DNA of 64,000 nt, taken from positions 887,445 through 951,444 of the forward strand of contig MKVZ01000004.1 in the NCBI GenBank assembly GCA_001898995.1, given 5' to 3'. The notes under the pieces are model-generated. The model had not been told where the DNA came from. It saw nothing but the letters and a program-made list of their open reading frames with translations, and searched no databases. The position numbers and the translations under genes are program-made. The stretch is from Rhizobiales bacterium 63-22. Its GTDB lineage: Bacteria > Pseudomonadota > Alphaproteobacteria > Rhizobiales > Rhizobiaceae. Of the stretch, positions 40,455 to 48,699 are shown one piece after another. How positions within the stretch are numbered: position 1 is the stretch's first letter; every line of letters starts with the position of its first letter.

Positions 40455-41261
40455 ATGAGCTTTTCCGTCGCCACCTGGAACATCAATTCCGTGCGCCTGC
40501 GCCTGCCGCTGGTGGAGCGGTTCCTGCGCGAATACAGGCCTGACGTGCTCTGCCTTCAGGAAACCAAATGTCCGGACGACCTTTTTCCCCTCAAGGATTT
40601 CCGCGCCTTCGGCTATGAGCATATCGCGATCAGCGGCCAGAAGGGCTATCACGGCGTGGCGACGGTTTCCCGCCGCCCGCTCGCCGGTGTCGAGACGGTG
40701 GGCTTCTGCGACATGGGTGACTGCCGCCATCTGAGCGCCGTGGTGGAAGCAGGCGGCAAGCGCCTGCGCATCCATAATTTCTACGTGCCGGCGGGCGGCG
40801 ACGAGCCGGACCCGGCGATCAACCCGAAATTCGCGCACAAGCTCGCCTTTCTGGAGGAAATGCGCGCCATTGAGGCTGACCGGCGCGACGGGCTTTCGTC
40901 GCTGCTGGTGGGCGACCTCAACATCGCGCCGCTCGAAAACGACGTCTGGTCTCACAAGCAGCTTTTGAAGATCGTCAGCCACACGCCGATCGAGACGGAA
41001 ACGCTGGAAGACCTGCGCGTCAAGGGCGGCTGGAGCGACCTGATGCGGCTTGTGGTTCCGGCGGAGCAGAAAATCTACACCTGGTGGAGCTACCGCGCGA
41101 AGGACTGGGATGAGTCGGACCGCGGCCGCAGGCTCGATCACGTATGGGGTTCGCCCGACATGGAGAGCCACATGGCGGGCTTGCAGGTGCTGCGCGACGC
41201 GCGCGGCTGGGACCGCCCGTCGGACCATGTGCCGGTGATCGCGACTTTCGATCTGGATTGA
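40455..41261 (+). CDS. xthA: Exodeoxyribonuclease III
   Basis: A 268-residue AP endonuclease/3'-5' exonuclease for base excision repair. Catalytic and metal sites seen: TWNINSVRLR (Asn), LCLQETKCPDD (Glu), LLVGDLNIAPLENDVW (Asp/Asn), and the final WDRPSDHVPVIA with the catalytic His. The RRLDHVWGSPDM motif is also typical. Preceded by a copy of the dispersed repeat. The start at 40455 is the first ATG of the conserved MSFSVATWNINS. Confidence 0.95.
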   Translation: MSFSVATWNINSVRLRLPLVERFLREYRPDVLCLQETKCPDDLFPLKDFRAFGYEHIAISGQKGYHGVATVSRRPLAGVETVGFCDMGDCRHLSAVVEAGGKRLRIHNFYVPAGGDEPDPAINPKFAHKLAFLEEMRAIEADRRDGLSSLLVGDLNIAPLENDVWSHKQLLKIVSHTPIETETLEDLRVKGGWSDLMRLVVPAEQKIYTWWSYRAKDWDESDRGRRLDHVWGSPDMESHMAGLQVLRDARGWDRPSDHVPVIATFDLD

Positions 41262-41375
41262 GCGGCGTACCGGCAATCAAAGCGGCGCGGTCAGATCGTC
41301 GTGCACCTTATCGGGCGCATTGTGACGATCTATCTTTTTGCTTGAACACCGGATGACCCGATCGTAGCGGGATCA

Positions 41376-41436
41376 GAAATCAGTCCGGTGGACTGATTTC
41401 CCCGCGAAGGCGGTTCCCACTTTTCGGTCCGATGCC
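41376..41436. repeat. Palindromic Rhizobiales-type intergenic element
   Basis: GAAATCAGTCC (41376-41386) and GGACTGATTTC (41390-41400) are perfect 11-bp arms around GGT, followed by CGGTTCCCACTTTTCGGTCC. The latter is a common sequence family between genes in this order. It lies between convergent xthA and the cNMP-binding gene and may also terminate them, though it lacks a T-run. Confidence 0.5.
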
Positions 41437-41901
41437 CTAGTCGCCGTTCTTCAGACGCGGGGCTACCTTTTCGATCTCGCCGATGAGTTCGACCAGATTG
41501 CGGCTGATCTCGGCGTGCAGCGAGGCGGCGGCCTCCGGATACTCTTCGAGGATACGTCGGAAGACGGTGCGGCTGATGCGGATCACCTCCGTCTCCGTCT
41601 CGGCCAGCGCGCCGATGGGCCGTGCCGTCTGGGCGATCAGCGCCATTTCGCCCAGCATCGCGCCGGGACCGACGGCGCGCACCGGAATACGCCCGCCATT
41701 TTCGGCTTCATGGAACAAGGTGATGGCGCCGGAAACGACGATATAGCCGCAATCCGCACTCTGCCCCTCGCGGAAAAGCTCGCGCCCGGCGCGCAGCACC
41801 AGACGCTCCGCGCCGAAGGCGAGAAGGCGCAACTGTTCCGGCGTGAAGGACCGGAACAGGCCTACCGTGCCGAGAATGCGGATATCATCGTCGAGCGCCA
41901 T
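41437..41901 (-). CDS. Cyclic-nucleotide-binding domain protein without DNA-binding domain
   Basis: A 154-residue CRP-type sensor domain. AGRELFREGQSADCGYIVVSG and GPGAMLGEMALIAQTARPIG give the beta roll and phosphate-binding cassette. The cassette's Glu and Arg, which normally bind the ribose and phosphate, are present. A long C-helix follows, but the helix-turn-helix is missing, so it cannot act as a normal CRP/FNR regulator. It follows cenR by 34 bp on the same strand and is probably cotranscribed. The partner and ligand are unknown. Confidence 0.85.
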   Translation of the reverse strand: MALDDDIRILGTVGLFRSFTPEQLRLLAFGAERLVLRAGRELFREGQSADCGYIVVSGAITLFHEAENGGRIPVRAVGPGAMLGEMALIAQTARPIGALAETETEVIRISRTVFRRILEEYPEAAASLHAEISRNLVELIGEIEKVAPRLKNGD

Positions 41902-41935
41902 GGGTTTTCAATACATCCGTATCCGGCGCGAGCCA

Positions 41936-42619
41936 TCAGGGAACAAGCTTGTATCCCCCGCTTTCGGTTACCAGCAGGGTCGCGTTGGACGGATCCTTCT
42001 CGATTTTCTGGCGCAGCCGGTAGACATGGGTTTCGAGCGTATGCGTCGTCACGCCCGAATTGTAGCCCCACACCTCCTCAAGCAGCACGTCGCGGCTGAT
42101 GACCTTGTCGCCCGCGCGATAGAGATATTTGATGATCGCCGCTTCCTTCTCGGTCAGGCGGATCTTCGATCCCTTCTCGTCGATGAGCAGCTTCTGGCCG
42201 GGCTTGAACGTGTATGGCCCGACGATGAAGGTCGCGTCCTCGCTCTGCTCGTGCTGGCGCAGTTGCGCGCGGATGCGGGCGAGCAGCACGGCGAACTTGA
42301 ACGGCTTGGTGACATAGTCGTTCGCGCCCGATTCGAGGCCGAGAATCGTGTCCGATTCGGTGTCGTGGCCGGTCAGCATGATGATCGGGGCCTTGAAGCC
42401 GCCCTTGCGCAGCAGTTTCACCGCCTCGCGCCCGTCCATATCCGGAAGGCCGACATCCATGACGAGAAGATCGACAAGGCCGTTGCGGGCGGTCTGGATG
42501 CCCTTGCCGGCGGTCTCTTCCTGAAGAATCTGGAACTCCTCGCACAGTTCGAGCTGCTCGACGAGGATCGAGCGGAGATCTTCGTCGTCGTCCACGATCA
42601 GAATTGTACGGCCCGTCAT
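41936..42619 (-). CDS. cenR: OmpR-family response regulator CenR
   Basis: A 227-residue two-component regulator. The receiver domain has ILIVDDDEDLR (acidic pocket), the phospho-acceptor Asp in LVMDVGLPDMDG, LTGHDTES (Thr) and TKPFK (Lys). The OmpR winged-helix domain follows with LTEKEAAIIKYLY and HTLETHVYRLRQKIE. LRSILVEQLELCEEFQIL resembles CenR of Caulobacter and Brucella, an envelope regulator essential in Caulobacter. The cognate kinase is not adjacent. ATG at 42619 gives the conserved start, preceded by GAGGACAGGC. It is divergent from an L,D-transpeptidase. Confidence 0.88.
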   Translation of the reverse strand: MTGRTILIVDDDEDLRSILVEQLELCEEFQILQEETAGKGIQTARNGLVDLLVMDVGLPDMDGREAVKLLRKGGFKAPIIMLTGHDTESDTILGLESGANDYVTKPFKFAVLLARIRAQLRQHEQSEDATFIVGPYTFKPGQKLLIDEKGSKIRLTEKEAAIIKYLYRAGDKVISRDVLLEEVWGYNSGVTTHTLETHVYRLRQKIEKDPSNATLLVTESGGYKLVP

Positions 42620-42745
42620 GCCTGTCCTCGTTACTCTTTGATTTGAATGGTTCTTGATGCTTTTATGGCATTTAATGAAAAGAAGTTGAAGCGGCGAAAC
42701 GCGAAACAGGTCCCGACGCGGGGACAAGTGTGTGGAGACGGCGGC

Positions 42746-43291
42746 TTGACGGGATCGAAACGCGGGCGCGGCATAGAACTCATCGAGGTGCGGGCGCGGC
42801 CCGGCGACAGGACGCGGGGAGTGCTCGCGGCGGGCAATCTGCGGCTTTCGTGCGCGCTCGGCAAAGGCGGCATAGCCGCCTTCAAGCGCGAGGGAGACGG
42901 CGCGACGCCGCTGGCGCGGATGCGGCTTCTCTACGGCTACAGACGGGGTGATCGGGGTGGCCTGCCGGCGACGCGCCTGCCGTTCCAGCGTGTCCGCCGC
43001 TCCGACGGCTGGTGCGATGCTCCCGAGGACGGCAATTACAACCGGCCCGTCCGCCTGCCTTACAGGGCCAGCCACGAGGCGATGTGGCGCGGCGACGGCC
43101 TTTACGATATCTGCATCGTGCTGGACTGGAACATATGCCCGCGCCGCCGCGGCTGCGGCAGCGCGATCTTCTTCCATCTGGCGCGGCCGGGCTATCTGCC
43201 GACCGAGGGCTGTATAGCATTGAAGCGCGCCGACATGGCGCGCCTCCTGCCCCATCTGTCGGACAGGACGGTGATCCGCGTCCTGCGCTAA
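42746..43291 (+). CDS. L,D-transpeptidase (YkuD family)
   Basis: About 181 residues from a TTG at 42746, preceded by GGAGACGGCGGC; in-frame ATGs at 42647 and 42665 would add residues with no recognisable signal peptide. The YkuD catalytic region includes a His in IFFHLARPGYLPTEGCIALK with the nucleophilic Cys. Members form 3-3 peptidoglycan cross-links or attach proteins to peptidoglycan. A typical Sec signal peptide is not evident, so its location is uncertain. It diverges from cenR, an envelope regulator. Confidence 0.8.
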   Translation: MTGSKRGRGIELIEVRARPGDRTRGVLAAGNLRLSCALGKGGIAAFKREGDGATPLARMRLLYGYRRGDRGGLPATRLPFQRVRRSDGWCDAPEDGNYNRPVRLPYRASHEAMWRGDGLYDICIVLDWNICPRRRGCGSAIFFHLARPGYLPTEGCIALKRADMARLLPHLSDRTVIRVLR

Positions 43292-43312
43292 CGTTGTTCT
43301 GTCCGTCCGCTT

Positions 43313-44803
43313 TCAGTGCAGTGTGGCTTCCGCCACCTTCACCTCGTTGCCTTTGGCGTCGTAGAGTTTTCCGTTGAGGAAATAGTCGCCCTCATGCAGG
43401 TCGGCGATATTGTGGTGGTTGATGATGCGTTCCGCAGCTTCCGAGAACACGGACATTTGATCGCTGTTGCCCGCCTTGAACTCGTTGAACAGCAGGTTGA
43501 GCACCACGGCCATGATCGCGGAAGAGCTGATTCCCGAATGGAAGATGGTTTCGACCCAGACGGGGAAATGGTGATAGAACTGCGGCGCGGCGATGGGGAT
43601 CATGCCGAAACCGACGGATGTCGCCACGATGATGAGGTTGACGTTGTTGCGGTAGTCCACCTTGGAGAGCGTGCGGATGCCGCTCGCCGCCACCGTGCCG
43701 AAAAGCACGATGCCCGCGCCGCCCAGCACCGACGGCGGCACGCAGGCGATCACGCGGCCCATCACCGGCAGGAGGCCGAGCGCGATCAGGATCAGCCCGC
43801 CCGTCGCCACCACATATCGGCTTTTCACACCGGTCACGGCGACGAGGCCGACATTCTGCGCGAAGGCGCTCTGCGTGAACGAGCCGACGATGGGCGCGAG
43901 GATGCTCGACACCATATCGGCGCGCAGGCCGTTGCCGAGCCGGCGGGAATCGACCTTCGTGCCGATGATCTCGCCGACGGCAAGAATGTCGGCGGAGGTC
44001 TCCACGAGTATCACCAGAATGACGATGAACATGGACAGGATGGCGGCGAGGCTGAAGGTCGGCATACCGAAACGCAGCGGCTCGGGCATGGCGAAGATCG
44101 CGCCGTGACCCACCCGCGAAAAATCCGTCATGCCGATCGCCCATGCGATCGCCGTGCCGATGATCATGGCGAGCAGGATGGACAGGCGCGAAATGGAGGC
44201 GCTGCCGATCTTGCTCAACAGGAGCACGATGGCGAGCGTCAGGCCGGCGAGCCCGATATTGGCCATGCTGCCGAAATCGGGCGCGTGATCGTTGCCGCCC
44301 ATGGCCCAGTGCGCCGCGACGGGCATCAGCGTCAGCCCGATCGTCGTGATGACGATACCGGTGACGAGCGGCGGAAAGAAGCGTGTGATGCGCGAGAAGA
44401 CCGGCGTGATCAGCAGGCCGATCACGGCCGCCGCCATGACCGCGCCCAGCATCACCTGTAGACCCGCTTCGCCGCCGCCATTGGCGTTGACGATGGCGAT
44501 CATGGTGGCGACGCCCGCGAAGGAGACGCCCTGCACCAGCGGAAGCTGGCTGCCGAAAAAAGGAATGCCGATGGTCTGAAGCAGCGTGGCAAGCCCACCG
44601 GCGAACAGCGATGCGGTAATCAGCAGGCCCGTTTCGGTGGTATTCAGCCCCGCCGTCTGCCCCACGATCAGGGGAACCGCGACAATGCCGCCATACATCG
44701 TCAGTACATGCTGGAAGCCATAGGCCAGATTGGCGCCGAATGACAGTTTTTCATCTTCGGGACGCGAAACTGCCGTCGCCCCGGACTGGTTGGCACTTAC
44801 CAT
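43313..44803 (-). CDS. NCS2-family xanthine/urate permease
   Basis: A 496-residue, about 14-helix nucleobase transporter of the NCS2 (NAT) family. The N-terminus shows GANLAYGFQHVLTMYGGIVA. The family's substrate-binding region is VETSADILAVGEIIGT, and SFTQSAFAQNVGLVAVTGV is the second signature, both of the xanthine/urate group. It acts by proton symport. ATG at 44803 with GGGAGGGAAAA is chosen over an upstream GTG. Its 5' leader holds a possible xanthine riboswitch. No xanthine dehydrogenase genes are in the window. Confidence 0.9.
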   Translation of the reverse strand: MVSANQSGATAVSRPEDEKLSFGANLAYGFQHVLTMYGGIVAVPLIVGQTAGLNTTETGLLITASLFAGGLATLLQTIGIPFFGSQLPLVQGVSFAGVATMIAIVNANGGGEAGLQVMLGAVMAAAVIGLLITPVFSRITRFFPPLVTGIVITTIGLTLMPVAAHWAMGGNDHAPDFGSMANIGLAGLTLAIVLLLSKIGSASISRLSILLAMIIGTAIAWAIGMTDFSRVGHGAIFAMPEPLRFGMPTFSLAAILSMFIVILVILVETSADILAVGEIIGTKVDSRRLGNGLRADMVSSILAPIVGSFTQSAFAQNVGLVAVTGVKSRYVVATGGLILIALGLLPVMGRVIACVPPSVLGGAGIVLFGTVAASGIRTLSKVDYRNNVNLIIVATSVGFGMIPIAAPQFYHHFPVWVETIFHSGISSSAIMAVVLNLLFNEFKAGNSDQMSVFSEAAERIINHHNIADLHEGDYFLNGKLYDAKGNEVKVAEATLH

Positions 44804-44815
44804 TTTCCCTCCCAT

Positions 44816-44865
44816 GAGCACATGGTTATTGCAAAACCGGTGTGCGGCCCTGCAATGAGATGCTC
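44816..44865 (-). promoter_or_regulatory. Candidate xanthine (NMT1-type) riboswitch in the permease leader
   Basis: On the minus strand two coaxial helices are present. P1 is GAGCA paired with TGCTC (44861-44865 with 44816-44820). P2 has 11 pairs, three of them G-U, between 44845-44855 and 44829-44839, around a CACAC loop. The internal loop is asymmetric (TCTCA facing TAACCATG). P1 ends next to the GGGAGGG Shine-Dalgarno of the NCS2 permease. The two-helix shape, position and regulated gene fit the NMT1 class; consensus identity was not tested. Confidence 0.5.
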
Positions 44866-44957
44866 TTGTCTCTCCTCAAGACAGTGACGGGAGTATATCC
44901 GGCTTGTAGCGCCTGACTGCATTTCTTTTCGTTGAAGTTGTTTTCGTCGCAGCAAAC

Positions 44958-46445
44958 CTAATCGGAAGCTTGATCGCGGGCCGCTTTCATCGCATCGCGC
45001 AGCACTGCGAAGATATAAGGGTCGATAGACTGTGCAACGTTGAAGCGCAGATAGCTTCCCGCCATGCGCGCGGCGCTGAAGACATTGCCGGGGGCGAGCA
45101 CCACGCCTTTTTCCAGAGCATGACGCGCGACCGGCGCGGAGTCCAGCCCTTCCGGCAGGCGGGCCCACAGAAACATGCCGCCCTGCGGCTCGGTCCACAA
45201 TTCCAGCCCCGCGGCCCTGAGCCGGCCCGCCACCAGCGTCATGGCGTCGGCGAGCCGTGCGCGCAGGCTCTCGATATGGCGGCGATAGGTGCCGTCGATC
45301 AGCAGCGCATGGACGATGCGGGCCGAGACCGTGTTGCTGCCGAAGGCGGTGGCGAGCAGAAGGTCGTTCAGCCCGCCGATCCAGTCGCGGCGGCCCGCGA
45401 TGTAGCCGACGCGCGTTGCCGCCGACAGCGTCTTGGAGAAGCTGCCGATATGCAGCACGTGTTCAAAGCCGTCGAGTTCGGCCAGAAGCGGCGGCGGGGC
45501 CGGGTGGAAATCGCCGAAGATATTGTCCTCGACCAATGTGATGCCACGGGCCTCAGTCAGTTTCAGCAGGCGATGCGCGGTGGCGGGCGTCATGGTGCCG
45601 CCGGTCGGATTGTGCAGGCCGGCATTGGAAATATAGAGCTTCGGCGCATGCGCGGCGGCGGCATTGGCGAAGGCTTCGAGGTCCGGCCCGGTATGGGTAT
45701 AGGGGATGCCGATGAAGCGGACGCGGTGACTGAGCAGAACCGCCTGAAAGTTGAAATAGCAGGGATCGTCCACCAGCACCGTATCTCCGGGCTGGAGCAG
45801 GAAGCGGCAGACGAGGTCGATGGCCTGAGAGCCGGAATCGGTCAGCAGGATTTCGGCGCCGGAAAGGTCCATGCCCTGTTCGGCCAGCCGGTGCGCGAGA
45901 TGGGCGCGCAGCGGGCGGAAGCCGAGCGGCTCGCCGTAGGTGGCGAGGTTGCCTTCGCCCGTCACGCTTTCGTCGCGGGCAATGGCGCGCAGGGCGCGGC
46001 GGATGCCGTCCAGCGGCAGCCATTCGTCCGGCAGCCAGCCACAGCCGGGTTTCAGCGTGCCGTCGCGCGATTCCAGCGATTGCCGCATGACCCAGAACGG
46101 ATCGATCTGCCGTTCGCTGTCCATATGCGGAGTGGCCATATGCGGCGCGGCGGCGGCAAGGGAGAAGGGCTGGCGCGCGCGCTCCGCCACATAGAAGCCC
46201 GCGCCGCGCCGCGCGCGGATGACGCCTTCCGCCGCCAGCCGGTCATAGGCTTCCACCACGGTCGATTTGGACACGTTCATCGTCTCGGCCAGACGGCGGA
46301 TGGAGGGCAGGCGCGCGCCGGGCGCGAGGCTCATGGCCGTGATGCGGCCGCGAATGATGGTCATGACCTGCTCCACCAGCGGGGTCTTCGCCGTATCGGC
46401 GCCGTCGCCCGCTTCCTGTGTCCGCAGCCAGCCCGTCGAAACCAT
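44958..46445 (-). CDS. MocR/PdxR-type GntR-aminotransferase regulator
   Basis: A 495-residue fusion. The N-terminal GntR winged helix (about residues 20-90) shows RLPSIRRLAETMNVSKSTV. The aminotransferase-I-like domain has the PLP lysine in GSFSKTLSAATRVGYIAG, with NPTGGTMTPATAHRLL and PCYFNFQAVLL. Such proteins use PLP or an aminated ligand to control adjacent genes. It diverges from a DMT-type exporter across 117 bp containing repeated TTGTCC-like sites, its probable target. ATG at 46445 is preceded by GAAGGGCG; an upstream TTG at 46466 is less likely. Confidence 0.88.
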   Translation of the reverse strand: MVSTGWLRTQEAGDGADTAKTPLVEQVMTIIRGRITAMSLAPGARLPSIRRLAETMNVSKSTVVEAYDRLAAEGVIRARRGAGFYVAERARQPFSLAAAAPHMATPHMDSERQIDPFWVMRQSLESRDGTLKPGCGWLPDEWLPLDGIRRALRAIARDESVTGEGNLATYGEPLGFRPLRAHLAHRLAEQGMDLSGAEILLTDSGSQAIDLVCRFLLQPGDTVLVDDPCYFNFQAVLLSHRVRFIGIPYTHTGPDLEAFANAAAAHAPKLYISNAGLHNPTGGTMTPATAHRLLKLTEARGITLVEDNIFGDFHPAPPPLLAELDGFEHVLHIGSFSKTLSAATRVGYIAGRRDWIGGLNDLLLATAFGSNTVSARIVHALLIDGTYRRHIESLRARLADAMTLVAGRLRAAGLELWTEPQGGMFLWARLPEGLDSAPVARHALEKGVVLAPGNVFSAARMAGSYLRFNVAQSIDPYIFAVLRDAMKAARDQASD

Positions 46446-46480
46446 CTGTATCGCCCTTCGTCCCAATACAGTTTGCCGGA

Positions 46481-46530
46481 ATTGTCCTTCAACTGTCCCT
46501 GACTATTCAGATGTATTCGCGGCATTGTCC
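46481..46530. promoter_or_regulatory. Phased direct repeats, candidate MocR operator
   Basis: ATTGTCC (46481-46487), ACTGTCC (46492-46498) and ATTGTCC (46524-46530) lie in the same orientation. They are 11 and 32 bp apart, about one and three helical turns, between the divergent mocR-type gene and the transporter. Direct-repeat operators are typical of MocR-type regulators. Confidence 0.4.
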
Positions 46531-46562
46531 AGCACAAACATGGATATATACGGAAAGACGAG

Positions 46563-47435
46563 ATGGACAGCACGGCCGGTACCGGAACAGGCGGATGGAT
46601 CAACGGGTTTCTAGGCATGCTCATATTTTCCGGCTCGCTGCCGGCGACGCGGCTCGCGGTGATCGACATAGACCCGACTTTCCTCACCGTCGCGCGCGCT
46701 TCCATCGCCGGACTGCTCGGCGCTGCACTGCTGATGCTGTTCCGAGCGCCCTTTCCGCGCCGGGGCGATGCGGTGTCGCTGATCGTGGTGGCGCTCGGCG
46801 TCGTGGCCGGCTTTCCGCTGCTCACAGGGCTTGCGCTCGAACACATGACCTCGGCCCATGCCATCGTCTTCATCGCCCTGCTGCCGCTTTCGACGGCGAT
46901 TTTCGCGGTGCTGCGCGGCGGCGAGCGCCCGCGTCCGCTGTTCTGGCTGTTCTCGGTGACGGGGAGCCTGATCGTGGCCGGCTACGCCTGGGCGCAGGGC
47001 AGCCGTTCCACGCTGACCGGCGATGCGCTGATGCTGGCGGCGATCGCGGTCTGCGGGCTTGGTTATGCGGAAGGGGCGAGCCTGTCGCGCCGGCTCGGCG
47101 GCTGGCAGGTGATCTGCTGGGCGCTGGTCTTCTCGCTGCCGGTCATGCTGCCGCTGGCCGTAGCGATGCGGCCGGGCGCATGGTCCGGCATCGGCGCGTT
47201 CGCTTGGGGCGGGCTCATCTATGTGTCGCTGTTCTCGATGCTGATCGGTTTCATCTTCTGGTATCGCGGGCTGGCGCAGGGCGGCACGGCGGCGGTGGGC
47301 CAGATCCAGCTTCTGCAACCCTTCTTCGGGCTCATGCTGGCCGCCGGCGTGGCGGGCGAGCCGGTATCCATGGGCATGGTGCTGACGGCGGGCGTGGTGG
47401 TGCTGTGCGTGGCGGGCGCGAAACGCTTCGCCTGA
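46563..47435 (+). CDS. EamA/DMT-family transporter
   Basis: A 290-residue, 10-helix drug/metabolite transporter. It contains two EamA repeats: the first with FLTVARASIAGLLGAALLML, the second starting about VCGLGYAEGASLSR with LIYVSLFSMLIGFIFWYRGLAQ. Such carriers usually export amino acids or metabolites. The substrate is not known, but the divergent MocR regulator suggests an amine- or amino-acid-like ligand. The ATG at 46563 follows GGAAAGACGAG. Confidence 0.87.
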   Translation: MDSTAGTGTGGWINGFLGMLIFSGSLPATRLAVIDIDPTFLTVARASIAGLLGAALLMLFRAPFPRRGDAVSLIVVALGVVAGFPLLTGLALEHMTSAHAIVFIALLPLSTAIFAVLRGGERPRPLFWLFSVTGSLIVAGYAWAQGSRSTLTGDALMLAAIAVCGLGYAEGASLSRRLGGWQVICWALVFSLPVMLPLAVAMRPGAWSGIGAFAWGGLIYVSLFSMLIGFIFWYRGLAQGGTAAVGQIQLLQPFFGLMLAAGVAGEPVSMGMVLTAGVVVLCVAGAKRFA

Positions 47436-47588
47436 GCGGGGCAGGCGCCTGACGGCGGCGAATCAAGGTTTTTCTCGACTTCGGGGCCATGGCGGTTTAT
47501 GTCGCATCGGGGTTCGCCATAGTGGAAGCCCCCCGGTGCGACATCGCGCTACATCGTGCAACATCGTTCCTCTGGCGGAGCCGAGATC

Positions 47589-48695
47589 ATGACCGACATG
47601 CAGAACCCCACACGTCCCCAGCCCAAGGCCGGCCTGCTGAATATCGCGGCCTATGTGCCGGGCAAGGAGCATGTGGAGGGCGTCGCCAAGGTCTGGAAGC
47701 TCTCAGCCAATGAAAGCCCGATCGGCCCGAGTTCCCACGCTGTGGAAGCCTATCGCCGCGCCGGCGAGCGGCTGGAACTCTACCCCGACGGGCAGGCGCT
47801 GGAACTGCGCAGGGCCATCGCCGAGACGCAGGGGCTGAACATCGGCAATATCATCTGCGGCAACGGCTCGGACGATCTGCTGGCCCTTCTCTGCCAGACC
47901 TATCTCGCGCCCGGCGACGAGACGGTCGTCACCGAGCACGGTTTCGCGCTCTACCGCATCCAGACGCTGGGCGCCGGCGCCACGCCGGTGACGGTGAAGG
48001 AAAAGGATGCGCGCGTCGAGGTGGACGCCATTCTGGCCGGCGTCACGCCGCGCACGAAGATCGTCTTCATCGCCAATCCGGCCAATCCGACCGGCACCTA
48101 TCTGCCGTTCGAGGAAGTGCGCCGCCTCCATGCCGGCCTGCCGCGCCATGTGCTGCTGGTGATCGACGCGGCCTATGCCGAATATGTGCGCCGCAACGAT
48201 TACGAGGCCGGCATCGAACTGGTCTCGGCGAACGAGAACGTGGTGATGACGCGGACCTTCTCCAAGATTCACGGGCTTCCGGGCCTGCGCATCGGCTGGA
48301 TGTATGCGCCCGCCCATGTGATCGACGCCGTCAACCGCATTCGCGGCCCCTTCAACATGAATGCCGCCGCCATCGCCGCCGGGGCCGCCGCCATCCGCGA
48401 CCGCGCCCATGTCGAGCGGTCGGTCGAATATAACGACAGGTGGCTCGCCTGGCTCGCGGACGAACTGGCGAAGCTCGGCCTGCGCGTCACGCCGTCGGTG
48501 ACGAATTTCCTGCTGATACATTTCCCGGACGACGACGTTCATACGGCGGACAAGGCGGACGAATGGCTGTCGAGGCGCGGCTATATATTGCGCCGCGTCG
48601 GGGGATACGGCTTCCCCAACGCGCTGCGCCTGACGGTCGGGCCGGAAGAAGCCAATCGCGGCGTGATCGCCGCCCTCACGGAATTTCTGAAGTAA
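47589..48695 (+). CDS. hisC: Histidinol-phosphate aminotransferase
   Basis: PLP enzyme of 368 residues in histidine synthesis; the family also transaminates aromatic precursors. [19 protein letters not shown] is the HisC N-terminal motif, [15 protein letters not shown] binds PLP, and the lysine is in [17 protein letters not shown]. The frame extends upstream to 47556, but GGAGCCGAGATC precedes ATG 47589. tyrC starts 4 bp after the stop, so this copy may serve tyrosine/phenylalanine synthesis as well. Confidence 0.93.
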   Translation: MTDMQNPTRPQPKAGLLNIAAYVPGKEHVEGVAKVWKLSANESPIGPSSHAVEAYRRAGERLELYPDGQALELRRAIAETQGLNIGNIICGNGSDDLLALLCQTYLAPGDETVVTEHGFALYRIQTLGAGATPVTVKEKDARVEVDAILAGVTPRTKIVFIANPANPTGTYLPFEEVRRLHAGLPRHVLLVIDAAYAEYVRRNDYEAGIELVSANENVVMTRTFSKIHGLPGLRIGWMYAPAHVIDAVNRIRGPFNMNAAAIAAGAAAIRDRAHVERSVEYNDRWLAWLADELAKLGLRVTPSVTNFLLIHFPDDDVHTADKADEWLSRRGYILRRVGGYGFPNALRLTVGPEEANRGVIAALTEFLK

Positions 48696-48699
48696 AAAA

